A DNA stretch of 64,000 nucleotides from Botryotinia globosa. Taxonomy: Eukaryota > Ascomycota > Leotiomycetes > Helotiales > Sclerotiniaceae. The notes under the pieces are model-generated. The model saw only the letters and a list, made by a program, of their open reading frames with translations. It ran no database searches and was not told where the DNA came from. The stretch spans positions 558,001-622,000 of the forward strand of contig RCSZ01000018.1 of the NCBI GenBank assembly GCA_014898425.1. The letters run 5' to 3'. Within the stretch, counting starts at the first letter, position 1; each line of letters opens with the position of its first letter. The translations under genes and the position numbers were made by a program. Below, one piece after another: positions 13,429 to 26,000 of the stretch.

Positions 13429-15194
13429 CTAACAAAAGAAATCAACAACCCTCTCCTTGAAAGTCATGTGCTCCTCCGCCTCCCAATCGATGGCCCCCTC
13501 ATCCTCAAGTCCCAGACAACCGGTATCCAAATCCGCCTCCAAACTTCCCACAATTCTAGTCTTACAGACAATCTTATGTCCAAAATAAGCAACCGTGAAT
13601 AATATCAAACTGATATACGCCACGAAAAACTCTCTGACCTGGAATCCAGGAATAAAAGCTGTGAATCCTTGGGTGAGGATAATCAACACCGTAAATGCTA
13701 AACCATACCACGCAAACCAAGGTTGCCACATCGACTTGTAAGGTAAACGATCGCGACTGATACCCCGGGCTGCGAGTGCCTTCATAAAAGCAATATGACA
13801 TCCGCAAATGCAAGCCCAACTAATAAATCCAGCGACGGCAGAGATATTTTGAATCCAAACAAATGCGTCACTGCCTCCAGAACTCTCATTCAGGAAAGCC
13901 AAAAGACCGAAAATAGAGGTAAATGCGACGGCATAATAGGGAACTCCACCTCTAGTTGTCTTCAAAAAACATTTAGGCGCGCAATTTCCTTCCGCAAGAC
14001 CAACCAAGATACGGGAACCGGAATAGACGTTGGAATTCGCGGCGCTGAGAACGACGAAGAGGAGCACGGCGTTGATGAGCCCGGGAAGTGTCTTGACACC
14101 AGCTAGCTTGGCGGCAACGACGAAAGGACTAGCAGATGCATCTGAGCTCCCAGATAATAAATCCGGGTTGTCGTATGGAATCAAGAGACCGATGAAGAAA
14201 ATTGTTCCGACGAAGAAAAAGAGAATTCGGAAAAATGTCTTGCGAATAGCGGCCGGGACGTTCTTCCTGGGGTTTTCGGTTTCTCCAGCTGCAATTCCGA
14301 CGAGTTCGGTTCCCTGGTAAGAAAATCCCGCTTGGATAAGTACAGCCCAAAATCCGACGAATTTGGAAACGGGGTTCTCGGGATTGATGAGGTAGGGCGC
14401 AAATGCACCTGGATTGCCCCAGTGGTGGAATCCGAGATAGCCTTGTTGACCTGCTCCGGCATCGATACAGATACCGAAAATGAGGAAACCGAGCACAGTG
14501 ATGACCTTGATCAGTGAAAACCAAAATTCAATTTCGCCGAAAAAGCTTACAGGGAGGAAATTGACGCCAGAGATGACGACGAAGAAGACAGAGATAAAGA
14601 TGCCGACATTGAGTTGGGGCGCCCAGTATTGGATAATGAGACCTGTGGCTGTGAGTTCAAGAGCGTAAGTGGTTGCCCAGGAGAACCAATAAATCCATCC
14701 CATGGCAAATCCAAGCGAAGGATCGATAAATCGTGCTGCGTAGAGAGTGAATGCTCCGGGAATGGGAATGAAGGTTGCCATTTCTCCCAAGGACATCATG
14801 ACGCTGTATATGAGGGTACCGACAAATGCATATGCGATGAGAGCACCTGCTGGACCAGATCTAGCAATGGCGGATCCGGATCCTATGAAGAGACCTGTGC
14901 CGATTGTTCCACCTAGTACACATCGTTAGTATCTTCATTCTGTTCCAATACCCCTCATCGACCATCTTGCGATGAGTGAAGATGAAAAGACGTGATATTC
15001 CATAGAGGTAACGAACCAATAGCGATCATCTGCAAATGTCTACTCTTTAGCCTCCTCTGCAACTCCGGCCCACTGCCCACCTGGATAGCCTTCTCTGGAT
15101 CTTGCGACGAATGACCCGAAGACGAATCCTTTTTTTCATCTCCCGCGGCCTTATTTATTGCCTGAATTGAGTCCATCTCCATATGTGGAGCCAT
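13429..15194 (-). CDS. Amino-acid permease (fungal AAT/YAT family, 12 TM)
   Basis: Two exons (15194 to about 15015, and about 14913-13429) encode roughly 554 residues, the usual permease length. The hydrophilic N-terminus ends with LKSRHLQMIAIG, which splices to GTIGTGLFIGSG, the diagnostic first transmembrane segment of yeast-type amino-acid permeases. Further on are SLGEMATFIPIPGAFT, the FQGTELVGIAAGETENP consensus near TM6, and many hydrophobic helices. It is a plasma-membrane proton/amino-acid symporter by family; specificity is unknown. The chosen start (MAPHMEMD) fits the family N-terminus; an in-frame ATG 30 codons upstream is possible but adds a basic tail that looks untranslated. No lesion is seen. 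Confidence 0.9.
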
Positions 15195-15668
15195 GTTGAC
15201 AGAAAATGCGCGTGCGCAACCTTTTCGAGGTTTCCAAACGTAATATCTTCCTCCAACTTCCAAGCTGCGTTGTCCTTCTCTCACCGAGATCCCTTCCTGC
15301 AGCTACTGCTGTGTGTATCGTCTCGAAACCGGGCCTGGGACGCAGTGCAAAGACTCAACAGTAAAAGACTGAAACTGAAAACCTCGACGATTTCAAACTA
15401 CGTCGAAAGGCTACAGTAACAGACAATTCCGTGAAACTCTTCACTCCTCTCCTATCCCGCAAGTATTCACCACAATGCACTTCCAATCACCAGCTCTAAA
15501 GATCCTAAATAATAGAGGTCAATTCTCACACAATAGTACAACGAATCTCAAAAATATTAACAAGAAAGAAGAGTGCATGCATGAAATCAAAAGAAGAGGA
15601 CGGTTGACATAAGAAGGGAAGAGTCATCCATATAGCAAATTCTAGTCTCTCATGGAAATTTGTGCGAG

Positions 15669-15694
15669 CTAGCGTCATGTTCTAGCGTCATGTT
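15669..15694. repeat. Tandem duplication of a 13-base unit
   Basis: CTAGCGTCATGTT occurs twice back to back, followed by a partial CTAGC. It is a simple replication-slippage type duplication in a gene-free spacer. Confidence 0.9.
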
Positions 15695-16576
15695 CTAGCA
15701 TCTGGCCCCAATATCCCTATCCAGATTGAATAATCCATCGAGGAAGATAAGGCCTGCTCTTCTGACTGGTAGCCTTTTAACCCCAACATAATACTTCTCT
15801 GTCAAACGACTCAGACCGATTGACCCCGAGAAATCCAATTCTATTGATAATCCGATTTTAAAGAGGGCCAATACTTGGCCTGTGAGCTGATGTATAAATT
15901 CCAAAATCGAGTATGCGCATTACTTTGCTGAAAATGAAAATTTTTGTTGCCGCTTACCGAGGAGACTTAACTAAAGCGAGTTAGCACGTTGGCGAGCTTC
16001 ACGAAAAGCCAACGAGTTAACTTTTTTCGACATGCAAAACTGGCGGATTTCCTTGTATTTTGCAGTTTAAAGTTAGTAAACACGAGCAATCAACAACGTA
16101 TCTATACTTTGTTCGAGTATCAATTCTAAGAACAGAATAGTGAACAGTTCTTATGATATAAACTTCTAAAATCTTGAAGACAATGACAACATCGGCAAAC
16201 GAAGCCGTATGCCAAGTCAGGGTAAATCGACATTTTCCGACCACCACTTCTGATACATCTCATATCATGATTTTTTATATGCTAGGAGCCTAGGAACGAT
16301 GCAGTTGCAAGTGCATCTAGATGATAATAAACTCGTTGGGTTAACAAGGGAATGAATCACATGTATAATCCTATGCCTTTAATATCCGACACTGTCCGTT
16401 GATCAAATAATCTGACATGTATCACGGTTTGCATAATCAAGTAGGCTAAGATTTTGGCCTTAACGCTTTTTTACCTAGAGCCTCTGCAAATTTTAATAGT
16501 GGGGTTTCAAGTTTCAACTGTCGAAAAAGTGATTCTAAAATATGCCTGCCGGCGAGCGGCGTATCCCCTAGGGTAT

Positions 16577-16654
16577 GGCAATGGCAATGGCAATGGCAAT
16601 GGCAATGGCAATGGCAATGGCAATGGCAATGGCAATGGCAATGGCAATGGCAAT
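16577..16654. repeat. Hexanucleotide microsatellite (GGCAAT)13
   Basis: Thirteen exact copies of GGCAAT cover 78 bases. Read in frame they would encode alternating Gly-Asn on the plus strand or His-Cys on the minus strand, but no surrounding gene supports translation. It is probably polymorphic in length between strains. Confidence 0.97.
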
Positions 16655-18003
16655 TATAGATTAGCTGTACAGCTTCAGAGGATCGAGACACCTACTACAA
16701 GATTTTGCTAAACATTAGCACGAGGCTTCTCAAACCAAGGGATTGTGAAGCATTAAAATACAGCCTATCCTCAACAAAAACTGGCAGTCTTGAATAGATC
16801 CTTGAACGTGCAGACGATCTTGATGCAGAAAAGTTGTATTCATTGTCGCCATCATGTTCCTGTCACTCCTCTCAGAAACCCAAACTAATTCATCTCACAC
16901 CCCTTTCTTCTCTTACTTCTTGTTCTTCTCCCCCCAATCTCTTTCTGCCTTTCCCCAATTTGCCAGACTACTCAGTACAATTCCCAGTAACCACATCCGT
17001 CATCAACCTCAGTAGCAATTTGCCATCATCTTGACCTCCCTACAGTATCGTCCCTAGATCCCCGTCATTCGTCGCTTGTACATTGCCTGCACAAAATCCA
17101 GTCTCTTCCCCAAAACTTAATGCACATAAGTCGTACCTCTTGCTCCACTTCCCATCCACTACTCTTTCCCACTACACCATACATACCTGCTCTGTCATTC
17201 CCAGCACACATGCAAATCCAACCTCACATCCCAATCAAAAACAGACTCATAACATCACAAGCAAATCCACACCTTGACTCAATCTCTCAATTCCGACAAA
17301 AGTGGGTTTACGAGCGGATATCATTAATCAAACGACCCTTAAGTTCCCCAGTCTATTTTCGGGACAATGTTCTTGCTCAGGAAAAAATATGGTTCATTTG
17401 AACATTTCTCACCAAGAACCGTTGGTTTTGAGTGACCGCCGTTATTTGAATTACTTTTGGTCAAGGTGCGTCCAACACACCGTTAACAGTGGCAAAGCAA
17501 TTATACGGGTAACTTGACAGTAATGACCACTGTTGAGAGAACTCAGAAACTTTGCTTCACTCTCATCGATGAAGGGGCAAAAAAATCAGACCTCGGCTAA
17601 TGCTATCAACGTTGGCAGCTGCTTATCTTCACGTGACTCCATTCTCAAAGTCAATATCAGTCAGATCAGATCAAAATGTATCTGTCCCGCGAAACGGAGC
17701 CTGGGTGCGCTTTGGGTTGTTTTGCATATCTTTTTTCTTGTATTTATATTTTAGTTCTTTTAAAGGCGCAGTAGCTTTTAGAAGGCGCAATAGGTGTGTG
17801 GCGCAATGGGAAATGAAATGGTATCTTGGTAAAAAAAATCCTCCTGCTCCGCACATCAACATGACAAGTCGCAATGGCACTTTTGTTATCCCTTTTTCCC
17901 TTGATCAAAAGTCGCAATGGCAGACACGTCGCATCGGAATCGCATCATATCATCAATCATGATCTCTAGAAATATAATCATAACCCAAACCTCAGGTTTA
18001 TGA

Positions 18004-19791
18004 CTACTGGTTGTCCACCTTCTCCTGTCTCGAGTCGCGGTCCAACGAATTTCGTAGGGAGTCCTCGTCGGCGGCCTCGATGACAGGACCGGTGTAGAAC
18101 TTCTTGCCGGAAACATACCAGTAGATGGTAGAGAAGCCTAGGATCAATCCTAGGAAGGCGATAGCGTAGTTCATGTTGAGGGCAGTCACTGGTCGTTCGG
18201 TCGGGAGAATGAAGATGATACTGACAAAGAGAGTCCAGATACAGGACCATGCATTTACGGCAGTACTGAATTTACCCATATGCCATGGACCGGGCTCGAA
18301 TTTGCCAAAGATAAGTTTGCACGCAATTGGAATACAATAACTCCAATCTAAAGCAATGGCGCAAACATTGAAGACTCCAGAAATAGCAGTGTAGGATCCA
18401 AGACCGATAAGGTTGATAGCAATGCAGAGGGCGACAGAAATCCAGACGGCTGCAATGGGCGTTCCAGTAATGGGCAAGATTTTTGTCCAAACTGTGGAAA
18501 ATGGTACAAGCTTATCACGGGAGAAAGCAAAAACAGTTCGGGCCAGTGATTGCTAGATTCGATGTCAGCCCATTTTTGCCAACGGTAAGGGGGATCATAA
18601 CGTACCATAGCAGTAAAGCAAACAAATTCAAGGATGATGAATCCGCAAACGGTGTAGAAGATACCACCTGCCTTTCCTAGACTGTTGTAGAAAAGTTGAG
18701 CGACCGGCTGGCCAATGCTTGTGCCAAGAATATCGGCCGGGTCACCCATGCAGAAACAGAGTACGATGTTGAAAAGAAATCCAGCAACGTAGGTGAAAAG
18801 CATAGCCATAGAGATCGCCCAGGGTGCTTTCTTCTCTGGTTCGGAAATTCTAATAGATTGATTAGCCCGAATGGCCCAAGAAAGTGTTAGATGACTTACT
18901 CTTCAGTGATATGAGCGGTAGCATCGTAATCGGTCATGGTCCAGGAAACGGAGAGGAACCCGAAGAGAAAACTCCATCCGACGGGGGTCCAACCGGAGGT
19001 TGATTCAACATTGGTAAAAACATAGGTGGCATCATGTTTGTTCGGGGTTTTGACCAAAAGAGCGATACAGCACGAGACCAAAACGAGAACGTGGAAGATA
19101 ACATAGCTCTTTGTCATCTTTTCCATCCAGTAGGTAGATAGTGAGTTGACCAATCCAGTAAGAAGCATCAAAGCGGCCATTACACCGACCGTTGTATTTG
19201 CGTTAATTGTATAGTCGAAATCTTTTCCAATGGAGACGGCCGCTAACAGCATTTGAGATGCACCGTATTGGGAGGAGGCAACACCAGCAACCTGTCCAAG
19301 AAGATTCAACCAACCAGTAACCCAACTAATGGACGGTACCCATTCCGTTGGTGTGAGTCGTGAAATTGCGAAGTATAGACCGCCGGAGGTAGGATATGCA
19401 GAGACCAGCTCAGCGACAGAAAGCTAATATCAAATGAGCAAGATCTTCACCCAAAAAATGTGGTTGACATTGAACTTACAGCAATACACATGCAACCAGC
19501 ACCAGAAATTGCCCAACACCATACTGCCGCGGCAGATCCACCAGACATAATTGGGTAGGAGAAAGTGGTCATGGTAGTAGCAAACAATCCACTGATGGAG
19601 ACGGCGAAGGAGAAAGTCGAGAGGTATCCGAATTCTCTCTTGAATACAGGTTTGTATCCAAACTCAGCAGCGAGTTGCGCATCAGCATCAGGACCTTCCT
19701 CCATACCGACGACGTTTCTTCTATGTAAATCTCCTTGATTGGTATTCTGATCGAACACTCCACCAGAGGAAGTGCCTTTGAAGTCCGCCAT
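18004..19791 (-). CDS. Amino acid/GABA/choline-type permease (APC superfamily, UGA4/HNM1-like)
   Basis: Several exons join in frame to about 535 residues. The cytosolic N-terminus (MADFKGTSSGG...) is followed by KREFGYLSTFSFAVSISG, typical of the fungal GABA/choline permease group. The next exon supplies LSVAELVSAYPTSGGLYFA, the hallmark consensus of that group. The sequence then runs through SWVTGWLNLLGQVAG, SVSWTMTDYDATAHITEE and repeated hydrophobic helices to a charged C-terminal tail (DRDSRQEKVDNQ). Introns are short with consensus borders, around 19425-19480, 18850-18899 and 18553-18604. It would import a nitrogenous solute across the plasma membrane; GABA, choline or another amine cannot be separated by eye. 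It is a different subfamily from the permease at 13429, so not a tandem duplicate. Confidence 0.88.
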
Positions 19792-22700
19792 GGCGACCTT
19801 TGTAGTCTATCGTAATTGTGCTTGAATAATTCAATGTCTATCGAACCAGATGCGGGCCAATTGAGATAATGAGTGCGTACCGAAATCTGGAGGAAAGTCA
19901 AAAAAGGAGGGGAAACTCTCCAGATATATAAAGATAAGAAACAATAAAAAATATATGAGCGTTTGCCGTGTTCCAAATACCTGACCCATGGATGGCAGAA
20001 TTAATGGGTCTTGGCAAAACTCAAAAGTTCTTTAGTTCCAAAACAGGCGGCGAATGTTAGCAACATACTCAGCGACTTCAATTTACGTAACAGTGCAGAG
20101 ATACCGATCTTACCTCTGGGCTGTGGTATAGTTGGAAAGACATGATTCCTTACGAAGCACCGGTGATTGCTAGGGTTTTCAGCAAGTCAGTAAGAAAGTA
20201 AGCGCGAGTCGACATGGAGACGGTGGTCGGTCGGGCGATTTTTGAGGTTAGAGTGGGAATGGATGGAGACGAATGCATCATCTTGCAGGAGAAACAAGGT
20301 ATGTGAGAATGAAAGCACAGAGATAGGCTGAAATAGACAAATCTCGGTGGTGCCGTGAGGGACTCCCCTTGTATGTCATAAACGACGGATCAGTTGTACT
20401 GTACTGTACTACTACCACCAGGTAGATTTGGGAGAATAACTAGCATTCTGCTTGGCTTCTAGAGTTCGACGGTTTGAACATTCGCCTTAGGCTGAAAGGA
20501 TGTGAAGTCAAATGAAGGGGCAAAGACCGGATACGCGTAGCTTCCCACAAACTGCTAGAGGGCAATAACCAAACTAGGGTGGGAAAATCGAATGGAATAA
20601 TGAACATCTCCATGGGAACTAGAGTCGATAGAATCTTTAGAAAACTCAATTGACATCTTGGCCATATCAGACGTTGGGATGAATAATTGGATAACCCCAT
20701 GGATGATTTAGTTGTACAGTAGTTACAGTGGTGTGGAGGTGATGTTACAATGGAATTGCGGCGGGGTTCACAGTGGAAGCTTCCATATATCAAAGCATGT
20801 GTTTCATTGGTTGTGCAGCTTTTCCTTTTGATTTTCCATTTAACGTTAATCAGATTTTTAGCTTGTCCGTCTACCTTTCTCTCTCTGTCAAGTGCCAACC
20901 ATGTTCCAACCACCCGTGCTAAGGCAATTACAGTACGAGGAGCTGCTAAGGTGCTTTCGTCCCCATGAAAATTTCGTCCCTTGTACATTTTCCTCATATG
21001 TTTTGAAATGTGGTCTAATCTCTTGTTTCTGAGCCTCTTTTTCTTGTTTTCTCTAGCGAGTCCTGTGATTCTTGTCTTCATTACCGCGTCTTGGAAACTG
21101 CAAGATCAATCCACATCAGATTAGTTTTCACACTGGAGCACCCCATTGTAAGGTTGGCATTATTATTTTACTCCAGTATTGTGAATACCTACATGCGGAG
21201 TTATTCTTATCACGAAGAGTATTACTGCAATAGGCATCCCGGTAGTGGATCAGAACGAGAGGGGAGGGAAATGATACAGTAACAAGTAGAATCTTTCGGG
21301 GATTCCTCGCATTGAACCTTCACAGCTTCGGAATTTCAAACATTTGAGACTCGTCAGATGGATCTCTGATGTTCAATGCATATCTAGGAAATTCTTCATT
21401 CACTTCCCCTAATTGCAAACGGATCCAGCCTTACACTACCATATCTGGAGTCTTTCCGCGTGTCCCCAGGTACTAGAGCATTGACACCAGGCTGGCTGGC
21501 GTGTGCTCCGTACAGATAACACCCGCATGATGGGACTGCTCAGGGGCGTAATATTGATACTGATATCGCTATCTACGGAGTACAAACCCTCCTGGCATGG
21601 ATAGGGCAAGTGAGACATTCCTTTAGATTCTATTTAACCAAGGTTCAATATACTCGAATGGGCATATCTCTCCCTGGTAATATAATCTTGACGATTGATA
21701 GAATTCCTTGTCGACTTGATTCCAAATCGTTCATCTATTGAATTACTAAACTCAATTTCGCGGATCATTGAACGATTTTGGACCCTGAAGTTTGGCAGGT
21801 GTCTCAAACATTCTGTCAATGGTATCAATGTCCGCTCACGGTAACAAACTTTACCCAATAACATTGCCATGGGGCGCCTACCTCATCTTGGAAGATATTT
21901 CTATCAATGGGCTGCGGTTCCATGTTCTATTCTTCGTTAGTCGGTTGCGATACCAACCTTGCATGAAATTACTATGCGCGAAACGAATCCATTCATTATC
22001 TGGAGCATCTCTCTTCATACCAGGCATTTTTTTTCTTCCAAAACTTTCACTAGCGCTCTTCACAGAATCGATTTGAGACAAGTGTAATCACGTGAAATCT
22101 GGTTCGGAGCTCTCGGAGCGTGAGTCTGGAAATGTAAGTCTGGAAATACCTACTTGTTAGCATTCCTCAGCTCAAGACAAGCGAATTTGGATTTGATTAG
22201 GATTACGACCTTGTTCTCTTCTTCTACCACTGCCACTTCAAAGCTACATGATGGGCGATTGTCTGTTAAGATCTCTCGTCCCATACCGCGTACTGTAATT
22301 AGAACAAACTTTTATCAGCAGCTCAACCTTGAAGATGGCGAGAGTGGACAGCGGAGTGGGTACTGAAATGAATCTCGGAGTAGTTAACTTTCGCTGCATA
22401 TCCTAACTCGGTAGTCTTGTGGGTTACCCATGTATCAAGTGGTATATTGATTCATTTCATATCCATCTCCATTCTTACAATACTTACCAATGTAAGTATT
22501 AAGCTATGAGTATCTGAACTAGCTAGGCCGAAAAGGCTAGATACTGGTTCAAGCCGCTCCTTAAAAATTGATCGAACCTTATAGCAGGTGTAAATGCTTA
22601 CCACCCAGACTGCATCTCTTGCTAAAGAAACTAAAAGTGTTAGACAAAAAATCGAATTGTAACTACCGCGCCATTACAATTGTTCATTCCTTGATGATGA

Positions 22701-23050
22701 TATCACGACTGCACGGTATGAATTATGTCATGATGTGCGTCTTCCTAGTTAGAAAACTCTGACAATCATCTTAATAACGTCTGAGAGTTTTGAAGTATAC
22801 GTATTTATATGATCATTAGAGGTAGAGAACAATCTGCAATGGGCAGAAGATAGTATTCGACATCTACAATTAGGAAATTAGTTGCAACTAAATTGATTTA
22901 TCGAAATCAAACCGCCTGCGGTCGGTATCCTAATCATAATCATGCTTCATGAAAAACAAAAACAAACGACCCCGCCACTAATTTTATAACCTATTCAGCC
23001 TCAGCCCTGAATCTTTCCCTCAGTACGCCGTCCTTTTCCCTCGTCAGGCC
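19792..23050. other. Gene-poor region between permease and polyketide synthase
   Basis: No supported gene. A 213-codon frame at 20440-21081 (minus) is long for chance but has unconvincing composition. No repeats or RNA genes are recognised. Confidence 0.5.
20440..21081 (-). other. Open frame of 213 codons, doubtful
   Basis: The frame begins lysine/arginine-rich and ends serine/leucine-rich, with no recognisable domain, signal peptide or repeat. It lies about 650 bases upstream of the permease start on the same strand, so it could be part of a long leader. Its length is above the chance expectation for this base composition, but the residue mix resembles translated untranslated-region DNA. 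I do not call it a gene. Confidence 0.15.
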
Positions 23051-26000
23051 TTACACAAATCTCTTTAAAAACTCCATTCCCCTCTCTACTGCTCTTATCC
23101 CCGCATCGCCACCTCTATCCTTAGTCAAATCAAAAAGATGCCCCGATGCCTCCACAATCTCAATGCCTGCCTCAACTCCCCTTTCTTTCAGCGCCTCAAA
23201 TGTTTTCTGGCTTTGTTGCCAAGGAATTAAATCGTCTTCTGTACCATGAATCAAGAATGTGGGGGTCTTATAGTGTGAAGAGATAATGTGTGAGTAAGGT
23301 GATATGCGGGCGATTTGGCTGCGTGAGGGCATGGGGAGGTTGTCGTAGGAGGTGGTGGAGGGAGAGAAAGAAGAGGTTGTGTGAGAGCTGGAAAGCGATG
23401 GGAGACCATTGATCAAGATCGGTAATGCTTGCGCGCGCCAGTTCATATGTAAAATAAAGCGGGTGCGTGGATCCTGTAGAGAGAATAATTGAGTCGAAGC
23501 ACCAGTGCTGGTTGTGGGCGTATAACTTGTTACCGGAGTATTCTGTACGCCCTCGAGAAGATTATAAGGTGTGGAAGGATCGGAGATTGACATTGTTGGA
23601 AAAATGGGGGTTTTCCACCCTAGTTCAGAAAATTAGAACTTTTATACGTATTGGGAAACCGAGGAGAAACTTACATTCATCGTCATAATTTGTAGGACAG
23701 TAAAACGCCAAAATAGCTTCGGGTGGTTGAGTCCCTTGCTCGAGAGATGTGAAGGCGCTGGACATGGCGAGCGTACCGCCGGTGGACCATCCAAGTACAA
23801 CTACTCTACTACCGTCTACCCTTTGCTGAGGGCAATTCTTTAGAATTATGGATGGTAAAGTATTTCGGGCCCATGCTAGCGCATCACAAACATCGGACAT
23901 GGCTCCTTGGCGGAGTGGCACCTCGGGTATAAACCGATAGTCAATGCTAACTGGGATAAATCCGTTGTCTTGGAGCAGTCGAATGTGCCTTGGATTCATA
24001 TCTCTTCGGCTGTATAATGTATGGCCTCCACCATGGATCATAAGTGCTGAAATTTGTCAGCATGCTATTCTAACCATCATATTTATCATTTTGTGTGGCA
24101 CTCACCAATAGGTCTCTCAATTTCATTCTTCGCAGTACTAGAATCATAATAAACGTCCGCAAAAAGTCGACATTCCCCAATCATCTTATACTCCAGCGTT
24201 TCATACTTGAAACTTTCCCTCGGTCTCTTGGGAACAATACCCGTACTCTCGGGAGCCTCAAGAAATCCTGTGATAATCCTGACAGTCCGCGATTCAGCAC
24301 TCGAATTATGTGTCCACGAAACATGCCCAAATCCAGCTGTTTTCATACTCGATTCCCAGAACCATTCATCGGCCAAAACGTGGGATCGCCCGTCTTCGAA
24401 AAACCACCAGCCATCTAATAGTCCAAATACCAAATCAAACCAAAATATATTACGGGTGAACTCGACTAGTGAACAAAAGCCGTTGGGCAGGAGCATATCG
24501 CGAATGTGTGCTGTAGATTTGGTGATGTTTTTGGTTGCATGGATACAGTTCGTTGATAGCACTATGTGAAACCTTTTCTGCATATTTTCAGAGGCTGGCT
24601 TTTCAATATCTAAAGTTGTAACAGTGACGTTTGGATATTTGGCAAACCTTTTCTTGGCGGCATTGACGAACATGGGGGAGATGTCGGAGAATGTGTATTC
24701 GAACGGTATGTTATTGGAAGTGAGAAAATCTATCATGTGTTTTGTTGTTCCTCCAGTTCCTCCACCGATTTCAAGAATTTTAACGATTCCGGAATGGGAG
24801 GACAGAGCTTGTTGAAGGAAATGCGTGAGGTGGGCTGTGATGGCTGCCGGCGCTGGAGCGGTGGCATACCATTCTTCCAAGAGCGTTTTGTTTTCTCTTT
24901 TTCCAAAGAGGAGCTGTACGGGATCTGCTTTACCTGTAAGACAGTCTGCAAGATTGGATCCGGTGACGTGGAGAACACGGTGTTCAAGGTGAAAGAGTGG
25001 TGCTTCTGCCAAAATTTCCTGATACAATTTAGAAGATGGAGTGGTATTGACCGGAACATTCGTTCGCAGAAATCTTCCTTCGCCACTCTTTATCAAATTA
25101 CCATCTTCCAATATATTGTACAACTGCGACACCAATTTCTGATGTTTTGGAAGGAAACCGATTGACGGGAGAACTTCACCGGCAATTAACGACGGAATGA
25201 GACACCCGAGTTTGACAAAGGCCTCTACAACATAAGACAGGACGAGCTTCTTTTGCGAAAGATAAATATTCTCCCAAAAGCCATTGAAACCTGTCTCTTT
25301 CGCAAACGTGTCGAACTCACGGCGAACTTTGTCAAATACCAACTGCGATTCTTTTAAGAAAGATGAGTCGTCCGGCGCCAAGGTTTCGCTTGTAGATTCC
25401 TCAATGACAATAGGTTCCTCGATCTTCTTCAGACTAGAAGTGAGAGCCTTCGCATCGATATTCTTCTTTTTGATATCCTTCTTGGCAGGCTTGATATTTT
25501 TTCCAAATACAGCAATACAAAGCTCTCCAAAAGTTTGAAACTCATCCAGTGATAGATTTCTAACACCGAACATTTTGCTGATATCATTTCCAAGCTCGAT
25601 AGCTAACAAAGAATCTAGCCCTTCATCTACTAGGTTCATTTCTGTTTTCACAATACCCTCGGGGAGATCTAAATGCTCGACCAATAGCTGCTCCAGTCGA
25701 GAAACTGGATTGGGACCTGCTGAGAGTGGTGATGTTTCTTCGTTATCTTCTTCCTCGGAGTGAATTATCGTAGTAGCGATGGATCTGTAACCTTCATCTT
25801 CCATAGGTGTCGAGACTGTCAATTTTTCCATCTCAACATTATCAAATGTGATCCGAGGCTCATCAATGACAATAGTGCTGCGAGCGTTTGCTTTAGACAA
25901 TGTCTTGGTTAAAGAATTAATATTGACTCGCATGAAAATGGCGCCAAAAATCGTTAAAACAAGCTTATGGCTTCGTGAGTCGAAGACATAGATATCATTC

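Larger units (their letters stand above)
15195..18003. other. Spacer between the two permeases, with repeats
   Basis: No convincing gene lies in this 2.8 kb. It holds a 13-base direct duplication at 15669-15694, a GGCAAT hexamer array at 16577-16654, and a purine-poor top-strand tract at about 16850-17280. It includes the upstream region of the first permease and the downstream end of the second. Confidence 0.55.

Noticed and set aside
16446..16711. Frames across the GGCAAT repeat giving Gly-Asn or His-Cys repeats
   Set aside because: Open only because of the repeat; flanking parts have no protein character, so not a repeat peptide precursor.
13429..19791. The two permeases as a tandem duplication
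   Set aside because: They belong to different subfamilies (AAT-type versus GABA/choline-type) with different signature motifs.
20440..21081. 213-codon minus-strand frame
   Set aside because: No domain or coding-like residue mix; kept only as a doubtful entry.
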